Positions 59,355 through 64,000 of a stretch of 64,000 bases of DNA are shown here, piece after piece. Each line of letters begins with the position of its first letter. The first letter of the stretch is position 1. The position numbers were made by a program, and so were the translations under genes. The notes under the pieces were generated by a model that was not told where the DNA came from, ran no database searches, and saw nothing but the letters and a program-made list of their open reading frames with translations. Source of the stretch: Actinophytocola sp044466355. GTDB taxonomy: Bacteria; Actinomycetota; Actinomycetes; Mycobacteriales; Pseudonocardiaceae. The stretch lies in assembly GCF_044466355.1 (NCBI RefSeq), contig NZ_JBITMQ010000004.1, positions 248,001 through 312,000 on the forward strand, read 5' to 3'.

Positions 59355-60472
59355 CAGCGCCATCGACCCAGCCATTGGTCGAGGTCGACGACATCAAGGT
59401 CCACTTCCCGATCAAGCGCGGGATCGTGCTGGACCGGACCATCGGCTACGTGTACGCGGTCGACGGTGTCGACCTGTCGATCAACAAGGGCGAGACGTAC
59501 GGCCTGGTCGGCGAGTCCGGCTGCGGCAAGTCGACGCTCGGCCGCGCGATGCTCAAGCTGACCGAGCCGACCGGCGGCAAGGTCGTCTTCGACGGCGTGG
59601 ACCTCTCGGCCATGAAGGGCGAGAAGCTCCGCACCATGCGGCGGCGCATGCAGATGGTCTTCCAGGACCCGATGTCGTCGCTGGACCCGCGCCAGTCGGT
59701 CGAGTCGCTGCTCATCGAGGGCATGCGCGCGCACGGGCTCGACAAGAGCAAGGAGTCGACCGGGCGACGTCTGCGTGAGCTGCTGTCGGCCGTCGGCCTG
59801 CCCAGCACGGCGCTGCGAAAATACCCGCACGAGTTCTCCGGCGGCCAGCGTCAGCGCATCGGCATCGCCCGCGCGCTGACGGTCGAGCCGGACCTGATCG
59901 TCGCGGACGAGCCGGTGTCCGCGCTCGACGTTTCCGTGCAGGCGCAGGTGATCAACCTGCTGGAGGACCTGCAGGAGGAGTTCGGCCTCACGTACCTGGT
60001 GATCGCCCACGACCTGGCGGTGGTCCGGCACATCTCCGACCGCGTCGGCGTGATGTACCTCGGTGGCCTGGTCGAGGAGGCGACCTCGGACGACCTGTAC
60101 GCCGAGCCGCTCCACCCGTACACGCGGGCGCTGCTGTCGGCCGTGCCGGTGCCGGACCCGACGGTCGAGGACCGCCGCGAACGGATCCTCCTGGCCGGTG
60201 ACCTGCCCTCGCCCGCCCGTCCGCCGAAGGGCTGCCGCTTCCACACCCGCTGCCCGTGGCGGCAGGAGTCTCGTTGTGACACGGAGCGGCCCGCGCTGCG
60301 GGAGATCACGCCCGGTCACCGGGTCGCGTGCCACTGGGCGGAGGACATCCGCGACGGCAGGATCCGCCCGCACGAGGTGAAGCCGGAACTGGTGGAGATG
60401 GAGTGGGACACCAAGGCCGACGACGCGACGCTGGCCGGCCCCGCCTCCGTCACAGAGACCCTGGGCCCCTGA
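59351..60472 (+). CDS. Oligopeptide ABC transporter ATPase (DppF/OppF-like)
   Basis: A 373-residue ATPase. Walker A is GESGCGKSTLGRAMLK near residue 55, the Q-loop is MVFQDPMSSLDPRQ, the signature is FSGGQRQR near 163, and Walker B is LIVADEPVSALDVS. The C-terminal OPT domain has GCRFHTRCPWRQESRCDTER, with cysteines probably for an Fe-S cluster. GTG 59351 has AGGAGG upstream and overlaps the OppD stop by GTGA. It ends the importer operon. A 380-base stretch of palindromic repeats follows. Confidence 0.95.
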
Positions 60473-60499
60473 CAACCGCCGCTCCACAAACACCACCCC

Positions 60500-60851
60500 G
60501 CGAGTCGCGCGCGCGGACATAGTGAGTTGTCAGTTTCGTGCAGACGCCGGGGCTGACCGATGTGCATGAAACCGGCAACTCGTTGTGCGCGGGCGCGCGA
60601 CTCGCGGTGCGTGTGTAACCCGGCGAGTCGCGTGCGCGGACATGGTGAGTTGTTGGTTTCGTGTAGGTGCTGGGCTGGTCGGTGTGCATGAAACCGGCAA
60701 CTCGTTGTGCGCGGGCGCGCGACTCGCGGTGCGTGTGTGAGCTGGCGAGTCGCGTGTTCGGGCATGGTGAGTTGTTGGTTTTGTGTGGGTGCTGGGCTGG
60801 TCGGTGTGCATGAAATCGGCAACTCGTTGTGCGCGGGCGCGCGACTCGCGG
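60500..60851. repeat. Three tandem copies of a 107-bp palindromic unit
   Basis: The units 60500-60607, 60623-60729 and 60745-60851 repeat with a period of 122-123 bases. Each starts GCGAGTCGCG and ends CGCGACTCGCGG. Within each, the outer 29 bases pair (CGAGTCGCG...GAGTTG with CAACTCG...GCGACTCG) and the middle pairs again (GTTTCGTGCA with TGCATGAAAC), so every unit is one long imperfect hairpin. The copies fill the convergent gap between the oppF-like gene and the gene at 60852, touching its stop codon. They may act as terminators or be a dispersed repeat family. Confidence 0.85.
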
Positions 60852-61469
60852 TTACAGTGTGATGTTGTTGCGGGCTGGGCCGGACAGCGTTGCCAGGCCC
60901 GTTGGGCGGCCGGTGGCGACCATGAGCAGGTCGCCGACCGGGCCGCGTAGCTGGTGTGGGCCGTCGCCCGCCGACCAGTCGCAGTCCGTCGCTTCCAGGC
61001 GCATGTGCGCGAACCGCTTGCGGGCGCCGTAGAACCTGCTGGTCAGGATGTGTTCCAGCGAGGCGATCGTCGGCTCGAGCGGCATCGGGCGGGCGAGGCC
61101 GAGCGGGCGGGCCACGTCCTGGCCGTGCACGATCGCGTCCAGCAGCGGATCGACCTCCGCCGCTCCCGGGGCCCGGCGTGGCGACCCCGCGGTCTCCCGT
61201 AGCTGCGCGATCAGTTCCTGCCTGGTGTGCCTCGCCGCGATGTCGCGTGCCAGGTGGTCCACCATGCGGTTCCAGTCGCCGCGGGCGCGGACCATGCCCG
61301 TGAGCACCGTCCGCCACGTGGTGCGGGTGGACGTGGTCAGGTGGGCGGCCACGTGCAGCACGGACCAACCCGCGCACAGGGAGGGTGCCTGCCACTGGTG
61401 TTCGTCCAGGCTCTCGAAGAGGTCGGCCAGGCTGAGTCGTTCGTCTCGGGTCCAGTCGAGGATCGTCAT
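60852..61469 (-). CDS. Maleylpyruvate isomerase/DinB-like family protein
   Basis: A 205-residue protein of the mycothiol-dependent maleylpyruvate isomerase N-terminal-like (DinB superfamily) group. It is a four-helix bundle with WTRDERLSLADLFESLDEHQ, then WQAPSLCAGWSVLHVAAHLT carrying the first metal-type His. VDPLLDAIVHGQDVARPLGL near residue 125 supplies the later His. ATG 61469 is preceded by GGGGATGGC; a longer frame to 61505 would overlap the palindrome region. Members bind zinc and often use mycothiol; the substrate here is unknown. It is divergent from the next gene across 62 bases. Confidence 0.85.
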   Translation of the reverse strand: MTILDWTRDERLSLADLFESLDEHQWQAPSLCAGWSVLHVAAHLTTSTRTTWRTVLTGMVRARGDWNRMVDHLARDIAARHTRQELIAQLRETAGSPRRAPGAAEVDPLLDAIVHGQDVARPLGLARPMPLEPTIASLEHILTSRFYGARKRFAHMRLEATDCDWSAGDGPHQLRGPVGDLLMVATGRPTGLATLSGPARNNITL

Positions 61470-61506
61470 GCCATCCCCACGAACGGGAATCGGCCGAATG
61501 GACATC

Positions 61507-61518
61507 TGGTCATGACCA
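61507..61518. promoter_or_regulatory. Palindrome in the divergent promoter region
   Basis: TGGTCATGACCA is a perfect 12-base palindrome midway between the divergent starts at 61469 and 61532. It could be an operator for a dimeric regulator encoded elsewhere. Confidence 0.4.
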
Positions 61519-61531
61519 ATATCCTGACGGC

Positions 61532-62176
61532 ATGGTGGTCACGGTGCTCGGCTCGTCCGGCCGGACCGGGCGGCACATCGTGCGTTTGCTTGTGCGACAA
61601 GGACATCAAGTGCGTGCCGGGGTGCGGGATGGGCGTCGCAAGGAAGCCGTCGACGGGCTCGGTGCCACGCCTGTCGTCGCGGACCTGTGCGTCCAGCCCG
61701 ACGAGCTGGTGGACGTGTTCACCGGTTCCGACGTCGTGATCAACGCGGCCGGGGCGGCTGATCCCGACCCGGCCGCGGTGGCGCTGATCGACCGGGACGG
61801 CGCGACGAAGGCGGTCCGTGCCGCCGAACGGGCCGCCGTCCGCCGCTACGTCCAGCTGTCCGCGCAGTTCGCCGACGCGCCCGACCAGGGCGACCGGCTC
61901 GTCCGCTCCATCCTGTACGCCAAGCAGGTCTCCGACGCCGCGCTCCGGCGGTCCACTCTCGTGTGGACGGTCGTGCGGGCGGGCACGCTGACCGACGAAC
62001 CCGGTACCGGACGGGTCACGATCGCCGGTCACCTGTCCGCGGGCCGGGTGCCGCGCCAGGACGTGGCGGCCGTGATCGCCGCCTGCCTCACCGAGCCACG
62101 CAGCGAGAACCGCGGCTTCGACCTCCACAGTGGACGGACGCCCGTGCCGGCCGCTCTTGCCGCGCTCGACCGATAA
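61532..62176 (+). CDS. NAD(P)-binding atypical SDR (NmrA/SDR5-like)
   Basis: A 214-residue Rossmann protein. The N-terminal nucleotide-binding motif is VTVLGSSGRTGRHIVRLLVR. VVADLCVQPDELVDVFTGSD and VVINAAGAADPDPAAVALID follow, with RYVQLSAQFADAPDQGDRLV in place of a classical YxxxK active site; a downstream YAKQVSD near residue 130 may supply the Tyr/Lys pair. Members act as NADP-dependent reductases or redox sensors. There is no clear ribosome site before ATG 61532. It is divergent from the DinB-like gene. A shared terminator with leuA lies beyond its 3' end. Confidence 0.87.
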   Translation: MVVTVLGSSGRTGRHIVRLLVRQGHQVRAGVRDGRRKEAVDGLGATPVVADLCVQPDELVDVFTGSDVVINAAGAADPDPAAVALIDRDGATKAVRAAERAAVRRYVQLSAQFADAPDQGDRLVRSILYAKQVSDAALRRSTLVWTVVRAGTLTDEPGTGRVTIAGHLSAGRVPRQDVAAVIAACLTEPRSENRGFDLHSGRTPVPAALAALDR

Positions 62177-62204
62177 GCGAGCGGACCGGAGGATGATCTT
62201 TTGC

Positions 62205-62243
62205 GGGGGCGGGTCTCGTCAAGGGGTTGCCGGACCCGCCCCC
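62205..62243. terminator. Bidirectional terminator between the SDR gene and leuA
   Basis: An 11-bp perfect stem GGGGGCGGGTC (62205-62215) and GACCCGCCCCC (62233-62243) in the 72-base gap between two convergent genes. Confidence 0.75.
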
Positions 62244-62248
62244 ATTGC

Positions 62249-63994
62249 TCAGCGCGAGAAGCGGTTGACCGCCGACACGACCGCGCGCAGCGACGCCGTC
62301 ACGATCGAGCTGTGGACGCCGACCCCCCACAGGGTGCGCTCGCCGATCGAGCACTCCACGTACGCCGCGGCCCGCGCGTCGTCGCCCGCCGTGAGCGCGT
62401 GCTCGGTGTAGTCGAGGACCCGCACGTCGAAGCCGACTGACGCCAGCGCGTCGACGAACGCGGCGATCGGGCCGTTGCCGGCGCCGGTGATCTCGTGCCG
62501 GTCGCCCTCGACCTCGACGACCGCGGTGATCTCGTCGTGGCCTCGGCCGTCGTCGGAGATCCGGTGCTCACGCAGCACCAGCGGCGCCGAGTGCTCGAGG
62601 TACTCGGACGAGAACGTCGACCACATCAGCGACGGCGACACCTCGCCGCCCTCCGAGTCCGTGTACCGCTGCACGACCTGCGAGAACTCGATCTGCAGGC
62701 GGCGCGGCAGCTCCAGCTGGTGCTCGGTCTTCATCACGTACGCGACGCCGCCCTTGCCGGACTGCGAGTTCACGCGGATCACGGCCTCGTACGTGCGGCC
62801 GACGTCCTTCGGGTCGATCGGCAGGTACGGGACCTCCCACGGGTGGTCCTCCACCGGGTGGCCCGCGCGTTCGGCGGCGTCCTTCAGCGCGTCGAAGCCC
62901 TTGTTGATCGCGTCCTGGTGCGAGCCGGAGAACGCGGTGAACACCAGGTCACCGCCCCACGGGTGGCGCTCGCCGACCGGTAGCTGGTTGCAGTACTCGA
63001 CCGTGCGGCGGATCTCGTCGATGTCGGAGAAGTCGATCTGCGGGTCGATGCCCTGGCTGAACAGGTTCATGCCCAGCGTCACCAGGCACACGTTGCCGGT
63101 GCGCTCGCCGTTGCCGAACAGGCAGCCCTCGATACGGTCCGCGCCGGCCTGGTAACCCAGCTCGGCGGCGGCCACGCCGGTGCCGCGGTCGTTGTGCGGG
63201 TGCAGCGACAGCACCACCGAGTCACGACGCTCGAGGTTGCGGTTCATCCACTCGATGGAGTCCGCGTACACGTTCGGTGTCGCCATCTCGACGGTCGCGG
63301 GCAGGTTGATGATCACCGGGTGGTCGGGCGTCGGCTGCCAGATCTCGGTGATCGCGTTGCACACCTCGGCCGCGTAGGACAGCTCGGTGCCGGTGTAGGA
63401 CTCGGGGGAGTACTCGAACCGGAAGTCGGTGTCGGAGTACTTGCCCGCCAGCTCGGCCACCATCTCGGCGGCGGAGGTGGCGATCTTCTTGATGCCCTCG
63501 CGCTCCTCGCGGAACACCACGCGCCGCTGGAGGATCGAGGTCGAGTTGTAGATGTGGACGATCGCCTTGCGCGCGCCCTGCAGGGCCTCGAAGGTGCGCT
63601 CGATCAGCTCGGGGCGGCACTGCGACAGCACCTGGATGCTGACGTCGTCCGGGACGGCGCCGTCGCTGATGATCTCGCGCACGAAGTCGAAGTCGGTCTG
63701 CGACGCGGCGGGGAAGCCGACCTCGATCTCCTTGTAGCCCATGCGTACGAGCAGGTCGAACATGCGCCGCTTGCGCGCAGGGGACATCGGGTCGATCAGG
63801 GCCTGGTTGCCGTCGCGGAGGTCCACCGCGCACCACTGCGGCGCCGTGGTGATCACCTTGTCCGGCCACGTGCGGTCGGGCAGCGTGATCGGCTCGACGA
63901 CCTGGGCGAACGGCTTGTACCGGTGGACCGGCATGGACGAGCCGCGCTGCGTGTTCCAGGCGGGCTGGCTGTCGGGCGCGGGCCGGGACGGCAT
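62249..63994 (-). CDS. leuA: 2-isopropylmalate synthase
   Basis: A 581-residue enzyme for the first committed step of leucine synthesis, condensing 2-oxoisovalerate with acetyl-CoA. The TIM-barrel has WCAVDLRDGNQALIDPMSPA (catalytic RDGNQ, metal-binding Asp), EVGFPAASQTDFDFVREIIS and LSLHPHNDRGTGVAAAELGY with the HxH metal ligands. The C-terminal LeuA regulatory domain for leucine feedback ends WGVGVHSSIVTASLRAVVSA. This is the long actinobacterial form (LeuA type 2). The ATG at 63994 is six bases from the window edge, so a start further upstream and any leader control lie outside. N-terminal SQPAWNTQRGSSMPVHRYKP is typical. Confidence 0.95.
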   Translation of the reverse strand: MPSRPAPDSQPAWNTQRGSSMPVHRYKPFAQVVEPITLPDRTWPDKVITTAPQWCAVDLRDGNQALIDPMSPARKRRMFDLLVRMGYKEIEVGFPAASQTDFDFVREIISDGAVPDDVSIQVLSQCRPELIERTFEALQGARKAIVHIYNSTSILQRRVVFREEREGIKKIATSAAEMVAELAGKYSDTDFRFEYSPESYTGTELSYAAEVCNAITEIWQPTPDHPVIINLPATVEMATPNVYADSIEWMNRNLERRDSVVLSLHPHNDRGTGVAAAELGYQAGADRIEGCLFGNGERTGNVCLVTLGMNLFSQGIDPQIDFSDIDEIRRTVEYCNQLPVGERHPWGGDLVFTAFSGSHQDAINKGFDALKDAAERAGHPVEDHPWEVPYLPIDPKDVGRTYEAVIRVNSQSGKGGVAYVMKTEHQLELPRRLQIEFSQVVQRYTDSEGGEVSPSLMWSTFSSEYLEHSAPLVLREHRISDDGRGHDEITAVVEVEGDRHEITGAGNGPIAAFVDALASVGFDVRVLDYTEHALTAGDDARAAAYVECSIGERTLWGVGVHSSIVTASLRAVVSAVNRFSR

Positions 63995-64000
63995 TCGGAT

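Noticed and set aside
60500..60851. Tandem repeats as a CRISPR array
   Set aside because: Units are about 107 bases, self-complementary, separated by only 15 bases of also conserved sequence; no short repeats with unique spacers and no cas genes.

Overview
This 64 kb window is a high-GC chromosomal segment of an actinomycete. GTG starts are frequent, many genes are coupled by GTGA/ATGA overlaps, and the content is typical of the phylum: geosmin synthase, an ECF42 sigma factor with its DGPF partner, a DinB-like mycothiol-dependent-isomerase-family protein, an AfsR/SARP regulator, a class-E-type sortase signal, and tadA with its associated protein. The gene content and the recurring intergenic elements suggest Pseudonocardiales, perhaps the Lentzea/Saccharothrix/Actinosynnema group. 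That placement is inference. No prophage, insertion sequence or CRISPR array was seen.

Layout. 1-7.4 kb is a regulatory and conflict-like island. It holds an AfsR-like regulator (cut by the window edge), an XRE-TPR-like regulator with a 58-residue secreted peptide gene just upstream, a class III nucleotidyl cyclase-like gene, a divergent HTH-SLOG-TIR gene and a Nudix hydrolase. 7.5-12.3 kb holds a pseudokinase, acetoacetyl-CoA synthetase, tRNA-Ser(GCU), tRNA-Arg(ACG), two proteins sharing an N-terminal basic tag and a decayed gene between them. 12.2-20.7 kb is a carbohydrate locus: an ABC importer plus LacI on the minus strand, and a GH3 glycosidase, a Gfo/Idh/MocA oxidoreductase and a PmoA-family protein on the plus strand, tied together by three matching LacI-type palindromes. 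21-34.3 kb holds a PcaDC fusion, a PIG-L deacetylase, MFS and ABC exporters with a MarR/GbsR-type regulator, a DUF885 hydrolase, a thioester surface protein and an antitoxin-like/glycolipid-binding pair. 34.3-36.5 kb holds repeats and a stand-alone SIR2-like protein. 36.8-47.7 kb is mostly housekeeping: tyrA, an M20 hydrolase, tadA, a sigma factor, two tRNA-Ser genes, argS, ECF42/DGPF and Nudix. 47.7-54.7 kb holds geosmin synthase, SRP RNA, dnaX, an amidase, ybaB, recR and a small kinase. 54.7-60.5 kb is a complete five-gene oligopeptide ABC importer. The window ends with a triplicated palindromic repeat, two small divergent genes and leuA.

The most notable non-coding signal is a composite intergenic element found four times (20.7, 24.7, 34.4 and 47.2 kb). 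It combines two DnaA-box-like TTGTCCACA/TTATCCACA sites with a core matching the PafBC/RecA-independent DNA-damage promoter (TTGTCGGTG-N8-TAnnnT). Two of the copies are inverted repeats with an outward-facing core in each arm. A fifth core lies directly upstream of the dnaX start codon. The best candidate for an undescribed protein system is the divergent cyclase / HTH-SLOG-TIR pair at 4.5-6.7 kb. Next to it, the secreted peptide plus XRE-TPR-like regulator at 2.9-4.4 kb has the layout of a peptide-signalling pair.
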